Source of the DNA: Flavobacterium sp. Sd200
Lineage (GTDB): Bacteria; Bacteroidota; Bacteroidia; Flavobacteriales; Flavobacteriaceae
Assembly (NCBI RefSeq): GCF_009826935.1
Contig: NZ_WUMN01000003.1
Location: 434,001 to 498,000 of the forward strand
Reading direction: 5' to 3'
DNA: 64,000 nt
Part shown: piece by piece, positions 48,591-60,420 of the stretch
Layout of the letters: the number at the start of each line of letters is the position of its first letter
Numbering within the stretch: position 1 is the first letter of the stretch
Translations under genes and position numbers: made by a program
Notes under the pieces: generated by a model
The model's input: the letters and a program-made list of their open reading frames with translations, nothing else
Database searches by the model: none
Told to the model about the DNA's origin: nothing

Positions 48591-48661
48591 ACGGGCGTAG
48601 TTCAAGGGCAGAATAGCGGTCTCCAAAACCGTTGATGGGGGTTCGAATCCCTCCGCCCGTG
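48591..48661 (+). tRNA. tRNA-Trp (anticodon CCA)
   Basis: Acceptor ACGGGCG pairs with CGCCCGT; anticodon stem GCGGT/ACCGT with loop CTCCAAA, anticodon CCA; T-loop GGTTCGAATCC. Discriminator G at 48661. CCA end is not encoded. It lies 18 bases before secE. Confidence 0.95.
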
Positions 48662-48679
48662 CAAATAAAAAGATATAAG

Positions 48680-48874
48680 ATGAAAATTACCAATTATATA
48701 TCTGAGGCGTTTACAGAGCTGAAAGATAACGTAACATGGCCAGAGTGGGCAGAGGTGCAGCGTCTTACCATTGTTGTGGCTGTTTTCTCGATGATTTTTG
48801 CTATAGTTACCTTTGGTATAGACAGGGGCTTTGAGGTTCTTGTTGCTAAACTATATGCTTTCTTAAAAAACTAA
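48680..48874 (+). CDS. secE: Preprotein translocase subunit SecE
   Basis: 64 residues from the ATG at 48680 (frame open upstream into tRNA-Trp). Single membrane helix at ~32-52 (T-I-V-V-A-V-F-S-M-I-F-A-I-V-T-F-G-I), preceded by the amphipathic segment E-L-K-D-N-V-T-W-P-E-W. It is the small SecYEG subunit. Next gene nusG begins 10 bases later, as in most bacteria. Confidence 0.9.
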   Translation: MKITNYISEAFTELKDNVTWPEWAEVQRLTIVVAVFSMIFAIVTFGIDRGFEVLVAKLYAFLKN

Positions 48875-48884
48875 TTTTATTGAG

Positions 48885-49436
48885 ATGACTGATAACAATG
48901 TCAAAAAATGGTATGTGGTTAGGGCGGTAAGCGGTCAGGAAAATAAAGTTAAAAACTATATAGAAACCGAGATAGCTAAACATGGCATGGCAGACTATGT
49001 TTCTCAGGTGCTTGTGCCAACTGAGAAGGTGGTAACTGTGCGTGACGGAAAAAAGATCAGCAAAGACAGGGTTTATTTTCCGGGCTATGTAATGGTAGAA
49101 GCTAACTTAACAGGCGAAATACCACATATTATTAAATCGATAACCGGTGTTATTGGTTTTCTTGGAGAAACTAAAGGCGGCGATGCTGTTCCTTTAAGAT
49201 TATCTGAAGTTAACCGTATGCTGGGCAAAGTAGACGAACTTTCTGTTAAGGCAGATAATTCGTCGATACCGTTTACAGTAGGAGAGACTATTAAAGTTAT
49301 AGACGGACCGTTTAATGGTTTTAATGGCAGTGTAGAGAAAGTAAACGAAGATAAACGTAAACTTGAGGTTATGGTGAAAATTTTTGGAAGGAAAACACCA
49401 CTTGAATTGAGTTTTACGCAGGTAGAAAAAGTATAA
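48885..49436 (+). CDS. nusG: Transcription termination/antitermination protein NusG
   Basis: 183 residues: NGN domain (K-W-Y-V-V-R-A-V-S-G-Q-E-N-K-V-K-N-Y at the start, V-L-V-P-T-E-K-V, P-G-Y-V-M-V-E), then KOW domain (G-P-F-N-G-F-N-G-S-V-E-K-V). It couples RNA polymerase to Rho and ribosome. Followed 69 bases later by rplK. Confidence 0.95.
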   Translation: MTDNNVKKWYVVRAVSGQENKVKNYIETEIAKHGMADYVSQVLVPTEKVVTVRDGKKISKDRVYFPGYVMVEANLTGEIPHIIKSITGVIGFLGETKGGDAVPLRLSEVNRMLGKVDELSVKADNSSIPFTVGETIKVIDGPFNGFNGSVEKVNEDKRKLEVMVKIFGRKTPLELSFTQVEKV

Positions 49437-49505
49437 TTTTTGTTACACTTATTATAAATCACATCATTCGCTTCCAATTGAAGATGTGCTAAATCTTTTA
49501 AAGAA

Positions 49506-49943
49506 ATGGCTAAAGAAATTAGTAAAGTAGTTAAACTACAAGTTAAGGGAGGTGCTGCGAATCCGTCGCCACCGGTTGGACCTGCTTTGGGGGCTGCTGG
49601 TGTTAACATCATGGAGTTTTGTAAGCAATTTAATGCTAGAACTCAGGATAAACCCGGCAAAGTATTACCAGTACAAATTACTGTGTATAAAGACAAATCT
49701 TTCGAGTTTGTTGTTAAAACGCCACCGGCTGCTATTCAGTTACTGGATGCTGCTAAGCTAAAAGGAGGTTCTGGCGAACCTAACCGTAAAAAAGTTGCAA
49801 GTGTTACCTGGGATCAGATCAGGGCTATTGCAGAGGACAAAATGCCAGACCTTAATGCTTTTACAATTGAAAAAGCAATGAGCATGGTTGCAGGTACTGC
49901 AAGATCTATGGGTATAACCGTATCAGGAACAGCTCCTTTTTAA
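49506..49943 (+). CDS. rplK: 50S ribosomal protein L11
   Basis: 145 residues. N-terminal Pro-rich L11 signature [21 protein letters not shown], then [13 protein letters not shown]-terminal RNA-binding part. Part of the GTPase-associated centre. Gap of 21 bases to rplA. Confidence 0.97.
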   Translation: MAKEISKVVKLQVKGGAANPSPPVGPALGAAGVNIMEFCKQFNARTQDKPGKVLPVQITVYKDKSFEFVVKTPPAAIQLLDAAKLKGGSGEPNRKKVASVTWDQIRAIAEDKMPDLNAFTIEKAMSMVAGTARSMGITVSGTAPF

Positions 49944-49964
49944 TCGTAAAAAGAACAAGAAGAA

Positions 49965-50654
49965 ATGGCAAAATTGACAAAAAAACAGAAAGAGGCTGCT
50001 GCAAAGATTGAAAAGAACAAACTGTATTCATTAAAAGATGCTTCTGCATTGATTAAAACAGTTGCTTCTGCAAAATTTGACGAGTCTGTTGATATCGCGG
50101 TGCGTCTTGGTGTAGATCCAAGAAAAGCAAACCAAATGGTAAGGGGTGTTGTAACACTTCCTCACGGAACAGGTAAAGATGTAAGGGTTCTTGCTCTTGT
50201 AACTCCGGATAAAGAAGCTGAAGCTAAAGCTGCTGGTGCAGACCATGTAGGTTTAGATGATTACCTTCAAAAAATTAAAGACGGATGGACGGATGTTGAT
50301 GTTATCATCACTGTGCCAAGCGTTATGGGTAAATTAGGTCCGTTAGGTAGAATATTAGGTCCTCGTGGCTTAATGCCAAACCCTAAAACAGGAACTGTAA
50401 CTATGGACGTGGCTAAAGCCGTTGCAGAAGTTAAAGCTGGTAAAATTGACTTTAAAGTTGATAAAACCGGTATTGTTCATGCAGGTATAGGAAGGATCTC
50501 TTTTGATGCTGACAAGATAACTGAGAACGCGCACGAAATTATTCAAACATTGATTAAATTAAAACCAACTGCAGCTAAAGGTACATATATTAAGAGTATC
50601 CACATCTCTAGTACTATGAGCCCTGCTATACCTTTAGATACTAAAGCGGTATAA
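49965..50654 (+). CDS. rplA: 50S ribosomal protein L1
   Basis: 229 residues. Conserved L1 segments [44 protein letters not shown]. Follows rplK by 21 bases. It often represses its own operon by binding the mRNA leader; no clear target hairpin was found upstream. Confidence 0.97.
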   Translation: MAKLTKKQKEAAAKIEKNKLYSLKDASALIKTVASAKFDESVDIAVRLGVDPRKANQMVRGVVTLPHGTGKDVRVLALVTPDKEAEAKAAGADHVGLDDYLQKIKDGWTDVDVIITVPSVMGKLGPLGRILGPRGLMPNPKTGTVTMDVAKAVAEVKAGKIDFKVDKTGIVHAGIGRISFDADKITENAHEIIQTLIKLKPTAAKGTYIKSIHISSTMSPAIPLDTKAV

Positions 50655-50677
50655 TTGGTAGTTAAAAATTTTTTATT

Positions 50678-51193
50678 ATGACTAAAGAAGAAAAATCAAG
50701 AGTTATTGAAGATTTAACTGCTCAGTTAGCCGAGGCAAACGTAGTTTACGTTGCTGATATTTCAGGACTAAATGCTTCAGTTACTTCAGACTTAAGAAGG
50801 GCTTGCTTTAAAGCAGGTATCAAGCTTGAGGTTGTTAAAAACACATTGCTTGAAAAAGCTATGGAAGGCACGTCTAATAACTATGGTGAATTACCAACCA
50901 TACTAAAAGGCAACACTTCTATTCTTATAGCTGATAACGGTAATGCACCGGCTAAAATTATCAAAGAATTCCGTAAAAGGTCTGATAAGCCTGTATTAAA
51001 AGGGGCTTACATTCACGAAGCGGTATTTATCGGAGACAATCAGCTTGATGCACTTGTATCTCTTAAATCTAAAGACGAAGTTATCGGCGAAATCGTTGGT
51101 CTACTTCAGTCTCCTGCTAAAAATGTTGTTTCTGCCCTTAAATCAGGCGGTGGCAAAATTGCTGGCATCCTTAAAACATTATCTGAGAAATAA
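50678..51193 (+). CDS. rplJ: 50S ribosomal protein L10
   Basis: 171 residues. Begins T-K-E-E-K-S-R-V-I-E-D-L-T-A-Q-L; signature K-L-E-V-V-K-N-T-L and L-K-G-A-Y-I-H. It is the base of the L7/L12 stalk. The L7/L12 gene starts 68 bases later. Confidence 0.95.
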   Translation: MTKEEKSRVIEDLTAQLAEANVVYVADISGLNASVTSDLRRACFKAGIKLEVVKNTLLEKAMEGTSNNYGELPTILKGNTSILIADNGNAPAKIIKEFRKRSDKPVLKGAYIHEAVFIGDNQLDALVSLKSKDEVIGEIVGLLQSPAKNVVSALKSGGGKIAGILKTLSEK

Positions 51194-51261
51194 TCCGGAT
51201 AATACGCGACGAACGCACTTAATAAATTATATATTACAAACTATTTAAAACGATAGAAAAA

Positions 51262-51636
51262 ATGGCAGATTTGAAACAATTCGCAGAGCAACTGGTTAAC
51301 CTAACAGTTAAAGAAGTAAACGAGCTTGCTGCAATATTAAAAGAAGAGTATGGTATTGAGCCTGCTGCTGCTGCTGCAGTTGCTGTAGCTGGTCCTGCTT
51401 CTGATGCTCCTGCTGCTGCTGAGCAAACTGAATTTACTGTAGTTCTTAAAGATGCTGGTGCTTCTAAACTTGCTGTTGTGAAAGCGGTTAAAGAACTTAC
51501 TGGCCTAGGTCTTAAAGAAGCTAAAGATCTTGTAGACGGTGCTCCTGCAAATGTAAAAGAAGGTGTTTCTAAAGATGAGGCTGAAGGTCTTAAAAAATCA
51601 TTAGAAGAGGCTGGAGCTGTTGTTGAGCTTAAATAA
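51262..51636 (+). CDS. rplL: 50S ribosomal protein L7/L12
   Basis: 124 residues. N-terminal dimer domain, an Ala-rich hinge ([12 protein letters not shown] at ~36-48) and the C-terminal factor-binding domain ([21 protein letters not shown]). Very biased codon use, as in tuf. The hairpin after it is at 51660. Confidence 0.97.
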   Translation: MADLKQFAEQLVNLTVKEVNELAAILKEEYGIEPAAAAAVAVAGPASDAPAAAEQTEFTVVLKDAGASKLAVVKAVKELTGLGLKEAKDLVDGAPANVKEGVSKDEAEGLKKSLEEAGAVVELK

Positions 51637-51659
51637 GCTTACATAAGTTTAAAAATTCA

Positions 51660-51704
51660 GGTTTAGGCCTTGGGAAGAACTCTCAAAGGCCTAAACCATT
51701 TTTC
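51660..51704 (+). terminator. Attenuator-like hairpin between rplL and rpoB
   Basis: GGTTTAGGCCTT (51660-51671) pairs with AAGGCCTAAACC (51686-51697), a perfect 12-bp stem with a 14-base loop, then ATTTTT. It would lower polymerase transcription relative to ribosomal proteins. Confidence 0.7.
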
Positions 51705-51763
51705 GTATAATAACTTTTTATACGACCCAATATATTTTATTTTAATCAAAATTTTGTCCATTG

Positions 51764-54700
51764 ATGATAACAAATCAGACTGAAAGATTAAATTTTGCCT
51801 CAACAAAAAACATCCCAAGCTACCCGGACTTCCTGGATATTCAGGTAAAATCGTTCAGGGATTTTTTCCAGCTTGAAACAAAATCGGATGAAAGAGGCAA
51901 CGAAGGTCTTTATAACACCTTCATGGAAAACTTTCCGATCACTGATACAAGAAATCAGTTCGTACTGGAGTTCCTTGATTACTTTGTTGACCCGCCACGT
52001 TATTCAATTGAAGAGTGTATAGACAGGGGCTTAACTTATAGCGTGCCGCTAAAAGCGCGTTTAAAGCTATATTGTACAGACCCTGAACATGAGGATTTTG
52101 AAACAATTGTACAGGATGTTTATTTAGGTACTATACCTTATATGACACCAAGCGGCACCTTTGTTATCAACGGCGCAGAGCGTGTAGTTGTTTCTCAGCT
52201 TCACAGGTCTCCCGGTGTATTCTTTGGCCAGTCGTTCCACGCAAACGGAACAAAACTATACTCTGCAAGGGTAATACCTTTTAAAGGTTCATGGATAGAA
52301 TTCGCTACAGACATTAACAGTGTTATGTATGCTTACATTGACAGGAAAAAGAAACTTCCTGTTACAACCCTTTTCCGTGCCATTGGTTTCGAAAGGGATA
52401 AAGACATCCTTGAAATATTTGACCTTGCGGAAGAAATTAAAGTTTCTAAAACAAGCTTAAAAAAATATATAGGCAGGAGACTTGCTGCACGTGTGTTAAA
52501 CACATGGCACGAGGATTTTGTGGATGAGGATACAGGCGAGGTAGTATCTATTGAGCGTAACGAAATTATATTAGACAGGGATACTCTTATCGACAAAGAT
52601 AATGTTGAGGAGATTATTGAGGCTAATGTAAAATCGATACTGCTTCATAAAGAGGATAACAACCAGGCTGACTATGCTATTATCCATAATACGCTCCAGA
52701 AAGACCCTACAAACTCTGAAAAAGAAGCTGTAGAGCACATTTACCGTCAGCTGCGTAATGCAGAACCACCTGATGAGGAAACGGCTCGTGGCATTATAGA
52801 TAAACTGTTCTTCTCAGACCAGCGTTACAACCTTGGAGACGTTGGCCGTTACAGGATGAACAAAAAACTTAATCTTGACATCCCTATGGATAAGCAGGTG
52901 CTTACCAAAGAGGATATCATTACTATAGTTAAATACCTTATAGAGCTTATAAACTCTAAAGCTGAGATTGATGATATTGACCACCTTTCTAACCGTCGTG
53001 TGCGTACAGTAGGTGAGCAGTTATCGGCTCAGTTTGGTGTAGGTTTGGCACGTATGGCTAGAACTATCCGTGAGCGTATGAATGTTAGGGATAACGAGGT
53101 GTTTACACCTATCGACCTTATCAATGCCAAAACATTGTCGTCGGTTATCAACTCGTTCTTTGGTACTAACCAGCTTTCACAGTTCATGGACCAGACCAAC
53201 CCTCTTGCCGAGATTACGCACAAGCGTAGGCTTTCTGCACTTGGACCAGGTGGTCTTAGCCGTGAAAGGGCAGGTTTCGAGGTTCGAGACGTTCACTACA
53301 CGCACTATGGCCGTTTATGTCCAATTGAAACGCCTGAAGGACCGAACATTGGTTTGATCTCTTCGCTTGGTGTTTATGCTAAAGTAAACGGAATGGGCTT
53401 TATTGAGACACCTTACCGCAAAGTTACTGAGGGTAAAGTAGATCTTGTAAGCGAGCCTGTTTATTTAAGTGCAGAAGAGGAGGAAGGCAAACTTATTGCC
53501 CAGGCGAATATTGAAATGGATGACAACGGTGTGATAACTGCTGAGAAAGTTATTGCCCGTGAGGAGGGTGACTTCCCTGTGTTAGAGCCAACAGCGGTAC
53601 ACTATACTGACGTTGCCCCTAACCAAATTGCATCTATATCGGCATCGCTTATTCCGTTCCTTGAGCACGATGATGCGAACCGTGCGCTGATGGGATCTAA
53701 CATGATGCGCCAGGCAGTTCCTCTTTTACGTCCGGAAGCCCCAATTGTGGGTACAGGATTGGAGCGCCAGGTAGCTTCAGACTCAAGGGTACTTATCAAT
53801 GCCGAAGGCAGTGGTACTGTTGAGTATGTAGATGCTAATCAGGTTACAATTAAATATGATAGGACCGATCGTGAGAGAAGCGTAAGCTTTGATCCGGACG
53901 AGAAAACATACCAGCTTATTAAGTTCAGGAAGACCAACCAAAGTACAAGTATAAACCTTAAGCCAATTGTTAGAAAAGGTGACAGGGTTGTTAAAGGACA
54001 GGTACTTTGTGAAGGTTATGCTACCCAAAACGGTGAGCTTGCTCTTGGACGTAACCTTAAAGTGGCGTTCATGCCATGGAAAGGATACAACTTTGAGGAT
54101 GCTATCGTAATCTCTGAAAAAGTGGTTCGTGATGATATCTTTACTTCAATCCACGTGGATGATTATTCACTTGAGGTTAGGGATACCAAATTGGGTAACG
54201 AAGAACTTACCAACGATATACCAAACGTTTCTGAAGAGGCTACTAAAGACCTTGATGAGAACGGTATGATCAGGATTGGTGCCGAGGTTAAACCTGGCGA
54301 TATCCTTATTGGTAAGATCACTCCAAAAGGAGAGAGCGACCCAACACCGGAGGAAAAACTTCTTCGCGCCATCTTTGGCGATAAGGCTGGCGACGTTAAA
54401 GATGCTTCATTAAAAGCGTCTCCGTCACTTCATGGTGTGGTTCTTGATAAGAAACTGTTTGCGCGTGCCGTTAAGGATAAACGCAAACGTACTAAAGATA
54501 AGGATGATTTGACTAAACTTGAAGGCGAGTTTGAAGTTAAGTTCGTAGAGCTTAAAGACAGGCTTATTGACAAGTTGTTTAACGTGGTTAACGGCAAAAC
54601 ATCTCAGGGTGTAATGAACGATCTTGGTGAGGAAGTACTGCCAAAAGGCAAGAAATATACCCAGAAAATGCTTTATGCTGTTGAGGATTTTGCTCACTTA

Positions 54701-55576
54701 ACTAAAGGGCAGTGGACTACAGATGATGAGACCAATGCTATGGTTAACGACCTTATCCACAACTATAAAATTAAGCTTAACGACCTTCAGGGGGCTTTAA
54801 GGAGAGAGAAATTTACCATTACAGTAGGAGATGAGCTTCCGTCTGGAATCTTAAAACTTGCTAAAGTTTACATTGCTAAAAAACGTAAGCTTAAAGTGGG
54901 AGATAAAATGGCGGGTCGTCACGGTAACAAAGGTATTGTTGCCAGGATCGTTCGTCATGAAGATATGCCTTTCCTTGAAGACGGTACTCCTGTAGATATC
55001 GTGCTTAACCCGCTTGGTGTACCATCGCGTATGAACATCGGGCAGATATATGAAACGGTACTTGGATGGGCAGGTATGAACTTAGGCCGCAAATTTGCAA
55101 CGCCTATTTTTGACGGTGCATCGTTAGACCAGATCAATGCATTAACAGATGAAGCAGGAATCCCTCGCTTTGGCCACACGTATCTATATGATGGTGGTAC
55201 AGGAGAGCGTTTCCACCAGCCGGCAACCGTAGGTGTAATCTACATGCTTAAACTGGGCCACATGGTTGATGATAAAATGCACGCGCGTTCTATTGGTCCG
55301 TACTCGCTTATCACGCAGCAGCCTCTTGGAGGTAAAGCACAGTTTGGTGGTCAGCGTTTCGGGGAGATGGAGGTTTGGGCTCTTGAGGCTTATGGTGCGT
55401 CGAGCACGCTTAGGGAGATACTTACCGTTAAATCGGATGACGTAATAGGCAGGGCTAAAACTTACGAAGCTATCGTTAAGGGTGAAACCATGCCGGAGCC
55501 AGGATTACCGGAATCGTTCAATGTATTGATGCATGAACTTAAAGGTCTTGGATTAGACATCAGATTAGAAGAATAA
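51764..55576 (+). CDS. rpoB: DNA-directed RNA polymerase subunit beta
   Basis: 1270 residues from the ATG at 51764 (a TTG directly before it, at 51761, was not used). All RpoB regions are present: [10 protein letters not shown] near residue 145, the [13 protein letters not shown] rifampicin-site region, [27 protein letters not shown], and [11 protein letters not shown]. The insertions typical of Bacteroidota lie in the middle. The rpoC gene is 73 bases downstream with a hairpin between. Confidence 0.98.
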   Translation: MITNQTERLNFASTKNIPSYPDFLDIQVKSFRDFFQLETKSDERGNEGLYNTFMENFPITDTRNQFVLEFLDYFVDPPRYSIEECIDRGLTYSVPLKARLKLYCTDPEHEDFETIVQDVYLGTIPYMTPSGTFVINGAERVVVSQLHRSPGVFFGQSFHANGTKLYSARVIPFKGSWIEFATDINSVMYAYIDRKKKLPVTTLFRAIGFERDKDILEIFDLAEEIKVSKTSLKKYIGRRLAARVLNTWHEDFVDEDTGEVVSIERNEIILDRDTLIDKDNVEEIIEANVKSILLHKEDNNQADYAIIHNTLQKDPTNSEKEAVEHIYRQLRNAEPPDEETARGIIDKLFFSDQRYNLGDVGRYRMNKKLNLDIPMDKQVLTKEDIITIVKYLIELINSKAEIDDIDHLSNRRVRTVGEQLSAQFGVGLARMARTIRERMNVRDNEVFTPIDLINAKTLSSVINSFFGTNQLSQFMDQTNPLAEITHKRRLSALGPGGLSRERAGFEVRDVHYTHYGRLCPIETPEGPNIGLISSLGVYAKVNGMGFIETPYRKVTEGKVDLVSEPVYLSAEEEEGKLIAQANIEMDDNGVITAEKVIAREEGDFPVLEPTAVHYTDVAPNQIASISASLIPFLEHDDANRALMGSNMMRQAVPLLRPEAPIVGTGLERQVASDSRVLINAEGSGTVEYVDANQVTIKYDRTDRERSVSFDPDEKTYQLIKFRKTNQSTSINLKPIVRKGDRVVKGQVLCEGYATQNGELALGRNLKVAFMPWKGYNFEDAIVISEKVVRDDIFTSIHVDDYSLEVRDTKLGNEELTNDIPNVSEEATKDLDENGMIRIGAEVKPGDILIGKITPKGESDPTPEEKLLRAIFGDKAGDVKDASLKASPSLHGVVLDKKLFARAVKDKRKRTKDKDDLTKLEGEFEVKFVELKDRLIDKLFNVVNGKTSQGVMNDLGEEVLPKGKKYTQKMLYAVEDFAHLTKGQWTTDDETNAMVNDLIHNYKIKLNDLQGALRREKFTITVGDELPSGILKLAKVYIAKKRKLKVGDKMAGRHGNKGIVARIVRHEDMPFLEDGTPVDIVLNPLGVPSRMNIGQIYETVLGWAGMNLGRKFATPIFDGASLDQINALTDEAGIPRFGHTYLYDGGTGERFHQPATVGVIYMLKLGHMVDDKMHARSIGPYSLITQQPLGGKAQFGGQRFGEMEVWALEAYGASSTLREILTVKSDDVIGRAKTYEAIVKGETMPEPGLPESFNVLMHELKGLGLDIRLEE

Positions 55577-55588
55577 TTTTCCAAAAAA

Positions 55589-55622
55589 AAAGGGAGCGGT
55601 TTTTGCCGTTCCCTTTACATAC
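55589..55622 (+). terminator. Intercistronic hairpin between rpoB and rpoC
   Basis: AAAGGGAGCGG (55589-55599) pairs with CCGTTCCCTTT (55606-55616) with one G.T pair and a 6-base loop; the T run comes only after ACATAC, so it may be an RNA processing or pausing site. Confidence 0.5.
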
Positions 55623-55649
55623 TTTTTTAATAATTGGTAGATACATATC

Positions 55650-58600
55650 ATGACAAGATTAAAAGATAAAAATACCGTTAAAAGATTCGACAAGATATCT
55701 ATAGGCCTTGCTTCGCCGGAGTCTATACTTGCAGAGTCGAGGGGTGAGGTTTTAAAACCGGAAACCATTAACTATCGTACCCACAAACCAGAAAGGGACG
55801 GCCTTTTTTGCGAGCGTATTTTTGGTCCTGTAAAGGATTTTGAATGTGCTTGTGGTAAATATAAAAGGATTCGTTATAAAGGTATCGTTTGTGACCGATG
55901 CGGTGTTGAAGTTACCGAGAAAAAAGTGCGTCGTGATAGGGTGGGCCACATCAACCTTGTGGTGCCTATTGCACATATATGGTATTTCCGTTCACTTCCT
56001 AATAAAATAGGTTATATCCTTGGTTTGCCTTCTAAAAAGCTGGATATGATCATATACTACGAAAGGTATGTGGTTATACAGGCGGGTATTGCTAAAGGGC
56101 CGGACGGCGACAGCCTGAACAGGTTAGACTTTTTAACCGAAGAAGAATATTTAAACATACTGGATTCACTTCCGCAGGAAAACCAATATCTTGACGATAC
56201 AGACCCTAATAAGTTTATTGCCAAGATGGGTGCGGAGTGTATTATGGATTTGCTTGCAAGAATAGATCTTGATGAGCTTTCTTACCAACTGCGCCACAGT
56301 GCCAACAACGAAACTTCTAAACAACGTAAAACTGAAGCCCTTAAAAGGCTACAGGTTGTAGAGTCTTTCCGTGAATCTAACTTTAACAGGGAAAACCGCC
56401 CAGAGTGGATGATCCTTAAAGTTATTCCGGTTATACCGCCAGAACTTCGTCCGCTTGTGCCGCTTGACGGTGGCCGTTTTGCTACGTCTGACCTTAACGA
56501 CCTTTACCGTAGGGTTATCATCCGTAACAACCGTCTGAAAAGGCTAATGGAGATCAAAGCTCCTGAAGTGATCCTTCGTAACGAAAAGCGTATGCTACAG
56601 GAATCTGTAGATTCACTTTTCGATAACACAAGAAAAGCTTCTGCTGTTAAAACAGAATCTAACAGGCCGCTTAAATCACTATCTGATTCATTAAAAGGTA
56701 AACAGGGACGTTTCCGTCAAAACCTACTTGGTAAACGTGTTGACTATTCTGCACGTTCGGTAATTGTTGTTGGACCTGAGATGAAACTGTTTGAGTGTGG
56801 TCTTCCTAAAGATATGGCTGCAGAACTTTACAAACCATTCGTTATCCGTAAACTGATAGAGCGTGGTATTGTAAAAACGGTTAAATCGGCTAAGAAAATA
56901 ATTGATAAAAAAGAACCTGTAGTTTGGGATATCCTTGAAAATGTAATTAAAGGACACCCGGTACTTTTAAACAGGGCCCCAACTCTTCACAGACTTGGTA
57001 TACAGGCATTCCAGCCAAAACTTATCGAAGGTAAAGCAATCCAGCTTCACCCATTGGTATGTACGGCGTTTAATGCCGACTTTGATGGTGACCAGATGGC
57101 GGTACACCTTCCGTTAGGGCCAGAGGCTATTCTTGAGGCACAGCTGTTAATGCTTGCATCGCACAATATCCTTAACCCTGCCAACGGTGCTCCGGTAACT
57201 GTACCTTCTCAGGACATGGTTCTTGGTCTGTATTACATGACCAAAGAGCGTTTAAGTACTGATACTTTAAAAATTCTTGGCCAAGACCTTGTGTTCTATT
57301 CTGCCGAAGAAGTAAATATTGCTCTTAATGAGGGCAGGCTGGAACTTAACGCTCGCGTTAAGATCCGTGCTAAAGACTTTAATGAAAATGGCGAGCTTGT
57401 TTGGAAAATTATCCAGACAACAGCCGGTAGGGTATTGTTTAACGAAGTAGTTCCTGAAGCTGCGGGTTATATAAACGAGGTACTTACCAAAAAATCGTTA
57501 AGGGATATTATTGGTAAAATTTTAAGTGTTACCAATGTACCTACAACTGCTGCGTTCCTTGACAATATGAAAGATATGGGTTACAAATTTGCCTTTAGGG
57601 GTGGTTTGTCATTCAGCTTAGGTGATATTATTATCCCTGCAAGGAAACAGGAGCTTATAGATGACGCAAACTCTAAAGTTGAAGAGATCTCTGCGAGCTA
57701 TAACATGGGTCTTATTACCAACAACGAGCGTTACAACCAGGTAATTGACGTTTGGACTTCTACCAACGCCATGCTTACTGAGCTTGCCATGAAAAACATC
57801 CGCGAAGACCAACAGGGCTTTAACTCGGTGTACATGATGCTTGACTCTGGGGCGAGGGGTTCTAAAGAGCAGATTCGTCAGTTGACAGGTATGCGTGGTT
57901 TGATGGCCAAGCCTAAAAAATCTACTGCCGGTGGTGGTGAGATTATCGAAAACCCAATCCTTTCTAACTTTAAGGAAGGCCTTTCGATCCTTGAATACTT
58001 TATCTCTACGCACGGTGCCCGTAAAGGTCTTGCGGATACGGCTCTTAAAACGGCCGATGCCGGTTACCTTACAAGGAGGCTTGTAGACGTATCTCAGGAT
58101 GTTATTGTAAACTCTGTAGACTGTGGTACACTTCGTGGTATTGAGGTTACGGCACTTAAAAATAACGAAGAGATCGTTGAAACGCTTGGCGAAAGGATTC
58201 TTGGTCGTGTGGCGCTTCAGGATGTTGTTAACCCACTTACAAACGAAGTACTTGTTCGTGGTGGTGACGAAATTAAAGAAGCTGAAGTTAGAGCTATAAG
58301 CGCTGCTCCTATTGAAAGGGTAGAAGTGCGCTCTCCGCTAACCTGTGAGGCTAAAAAAGGTATCTGTGCAAAATGTTACGGACGTAGCCTTGCAACAGGC
58401 CAGATGACTCAAAAAGGTGAAGCTGTTGGTGTAATTGCTGCACAATCTATTGGTGAGCCGGGTACTCAGCTTACACTACGTACATTCCACGTTGGTGGTG
58501 TTGCGGGTGGTATGTCTGAAGAATCTAGCATCGTTACACGTTTTGCAGGTCGTCTTGAAATTGAAGATCTTAAAACTGTAGTTGGTGAAGATACTGAAGG

Positions 58601-59951
58601 TAACGAAACTGATATTGTTGTATCGCGTTCTACTGAGCTTAAACTTGTAGACCCTAACACAGGTATCGTATTAAATACACACAACATACCTTATGGTTCG
58701 AGCATTTTTGTAAAAGATGGCGATGTTGTAGAAAAAGGAGCCCTTATTTGTAAATGGGACCCTTATAATGGTGTTATTATTTCTGAGTTTACCGGTAAAG
58801 TAGCTTATGAAGATATCGAACAGGGACAATCGTTCATGGTTGAGATCGATGAGCAAACAGGTTTTCAGGAAAAAGTAATTTCTGAAGCAAGGAACAAAAA
58901 ACTTATTCCAACACTACTTATCTATGGTAAGGATGGTGAGTTGATACGTTCTTACAACCTACCTGTGGGTGCCCACCTTATGGTAGATAACGGTGAGAAA
59001 ATTAAAGCTGGTAAGATCCTTGTGAAAATACCAAGGCGCTCGTCTAAAGCTGGTGATATTACCGGAGGTTTACCAAGGATTACTGAGCTTCTTGAAGCAC
59101 GTAACCCAAGTAACCCGGCTGTAGTATCTGAAATAGACGGTGTGGTATCGTTCGGTAAGATCAAGAGGGGTAACCGTGAGATCGTGATCGAATCTAAATT
59201 TGGTGAGATTAAAAAGTATCTTGTGAAACTTTCTAACCAGATCCTTGTTCAGGAAAACGACTACGTTAAAGCGGGTATGCCACTATCTGACGGTGCTATA
59301 ACTCCGGAAGATATCCTTAGGATACAGGGGCCATCTGCAGTACAGCAGTATCTTGTAAACGAGATCCAGGAGGTTTACCGTCTTCAGGGTGTGAAAATCA
59401 ACGATAAACACTTTGAAGTTGTTGTACGCCAGATGATGCGTAAAGTACAGGTTCAGGATCCGGGTGATACCCTGTTCCTTGAAGATCAACTGATACACAC
59501 GTCTGACTTTATCTATGAGAACGACAAGCTTTACGGAATGAAAGTGGTAGAAGATGCAGGAGATTCTGATAACCTTAAACCGGGTCAGATCGTTACACCG
59601 CGCGAGCTAAGAGACGAAAACTCTCTGCTTAAGCGTAACGACAAAACTCAGGTATCGGCAAGAGACGTGGTTCCGGCTACGGCGACTCCGGTACTACAGG
59701 GTATTACAAGAGCTTCGCTTCAAACCAAATCGTTCATCTCTGCAGCATCGTTCCAGGAAACTACAAAAGTTCTTAATGAGGCAGCAGTAGCCGGTAAGGT
59801 AGACGGTCTTGAAGGACTTAAAGAAAATGTAATTGTTGGTCACAGAATACCTGCAGGTACAGGTATGAGAGACTACGATAACATTGTTGTAGGTTCTAAA
59901 GATGAAGAGTATAATGAGTTATTAACTCCGAAAGAGGAATTTAACTATTAA
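55650..59951 (+). CDS. rpoC: DNA-directed RNA polymerase subunit beta'
   Basis: 1433 residues. N-terminal zinc site C66/C68/C81/C84 (C-A-C-G-K, C-D-R-C-G), catalytic N-A-D-F-D-G-D at 475-481 that binds the active-site magnesium, and the second zinc cluster near residues 885-905 ([14 protein letters not shown]). [11 protein letters not shown] follows in the trigger-loop region. Begins right after rpoB in the usual order. The DUF3467 gene begins 5 bases after its stop. Confidence 0.98.
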   Translation: MTRLKDKNTVKRFDKISIGLASPESILAESRGEVLKPETINYRTHKPERDGLFCERIFGPVKDFECACGKYKRIRYKGIVCDRCGVEVTEKKVRRDRVGHINLVVPIAHIWYFRSLPNKIGYILGLPSKKLDMIIYYERYVVIQAGIAKGPDGDSLNRLDFLTEEEYLNILDSLPQENQYLDDTDPNKFIAKMGAECIMDLLARIDLDELSYQLRHSANNETSKQRKTEALKRLQVVESFRESNFNRENRPEWMILKVIPVIPPELRPLVPLDGGRFATSDLNDLYRRVIIRNNRLKRLMEIKAPEVILRNEKRMLQESVDSLFDNTRKASAVKTESNRPLKSLSDSLKGKQGRFRQNLLGKRVDYSARSVIVVGPEMKLFECGLPKDMAAELYKPFVIRKLIERGIVKTVKSAKKIIDKKEPVVWDILENVIKGHPVLLNRAPTLHRLGIQAFQPKLIEGKAIQLHPLVCTAFNADFDGDQMAVHLPLGPEAILEAQLLMLASHNILNPANGAPVTVPSQDMVLGLYYMTKERLSTDTLKILGQDLVFYSAEEVNIALNEGRLELNARVKIRAKDFNENGELVWKIIQTTAGRVLFNEVVPEAAGYINEVLTKKSLRDIIGKILSVTNVPTTAAFLDNMKDMGYKFAFRGGLSFSLGDIIIPARKQELIDDANSKVEEISASYNMGLITNNERYNQVIDVWTSTNAMLTELAMKNIREDQQGFNSVYMMLDSGARGSKEQIRQLTGMRGLMAKPKKSTAGGGEIIENPILSNFKEGLSILEYFISTHGARKGLADTALKTADAGYLTRRLVDVSQDVIVNSVDCGTLRGIEVTALKNNEEIVETLGERILGRVALQDVVNPLTNEVLVRGGDEIKEAEVRAISAAPIERVEVRSPLTCEAKKGICAKCYGRSLATGQMTQKGEAVGVIAAQSIGEPGTQLTLRTFHVGGVAGGMSEESSIVTRFAGRLEIEDLKTVVGEDTEGNETDIVVSRSTELKLVDPNTGIVLNTHNIPYGSSIFVKDGDVVEKGALICKWDPYNGVIISEFTGKVAYEDIEQGQSFMVEIDEQTGFQEKVISEARNKKLIPTLLIYGKDGELIRSYNLPVGAHLMVDNGEKIKAGKILVKIPRRSSKAGDITGGLPRITELLEARNPSNPAVVSEIDGVVSFGKIKRGNREIVIESKFGEIKKYLVKLSNQILVQENDYVKAGMPLSDGAITPEDILRIQGPSAVQQYLVNEIQEVYRLQGVKINDKHFEVVVRQMMRKVQVQDPGDTLFLEDQLIHTSDFIYENDKLYGMKVVEDAGDSDNLKPGQIVTPRELRDENSLLKRNDKTQVSARDVVPATATPVLQGITRASLQTKSFISAASFQETTKVLNEAAVAGKVDGLEGLKENVIVGHRIPAGTGMRDYDNIVVGSKDEEYNELLTPKEEFNY

Positions 59952-59956
59952 TAGTA

Positions 59957-60268
59957 ATGAGCGATCAAAAACAACAACCGGGTCAAATAAACATTGAACT
60001 GGACGAAAAAACTGCCGAAGGTACTTATAGCAACCTCGCTATAATAAACCATTCAGCATCAGAATTTGTTGTAGATTTTGTAGCCATTATGCCGGGGATA
60101 CCCAAAGCAAAGGTAAAATCGCGCATTGTACTAACGCCACAACATGCCAAAAGGCTATTTAAGGCATTAGGCGAGAACATCCACCGCTTTGAAAGTGCTC
60201 ACGGTACTATAACCGATACGGAGCAACCGCAAATTCCGCTAAGCTTTGGCCCTGCAGGTCAGGCTTAA
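59957..60268 (+). CDS. DUF3467 domain protein
   Basis: 103 residues. Pattern of DUF3467: I-N-I-E-L-D-E-K-T-A-E-G-T-Y-S-N-L-A, H-S-A-S-E-F-V-V-D-F, L-T-P-Q-H-A-K-R-L-F-K-A-L. The role is unknown. Its position 5 bases behind rpoC is shared widely in Bacteroidota (recollection), so it is likely on the rpoBC transcript. A terminator follows. Confidence 0.85.
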   Translation: MSDQKQQPGQINIELDEKTAEGTYSNLAIINHSASEFVVDFVAIMPGIPKAKVKSRIVLTPQHAKRLFKALGENIHRFESAHGTITDTEQPQIPLSFGPAGQA

Positions 60269-60277
60269 TAAATACGA

Positions 60278-60308
60278 AACCCACTCGAAAGAGTGGGTTT
60301 TTTTATAG
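60278..60308 (+). terminator. Terminator of the rpoBC-DUF3467 unit
   Basis: AACCCACTC (60278-60286) and GAGTGGGTT (60291-60299) pair across a GAAA loop, then T4. The same hairpin core occurs again at 61008. Confidence 0.9.
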
Positions 60309-60420
60309 ATTTGATTTTTGGCTGAGATAGAAAGTTAATCTTTTCTAAAAAATATCCTGTTAAAAAAACCATGATTTGTTTTATAGCGTATCTGTCTTTA
60401 TAAACATAAAAGAACAAACC

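Noticed and set aside
49460..49488. CACATC/GATGTG hairpin between nusG and rplK
   Set aside because: Only 6 bp with a bulge; too weak to call an L1 or L11 operator.
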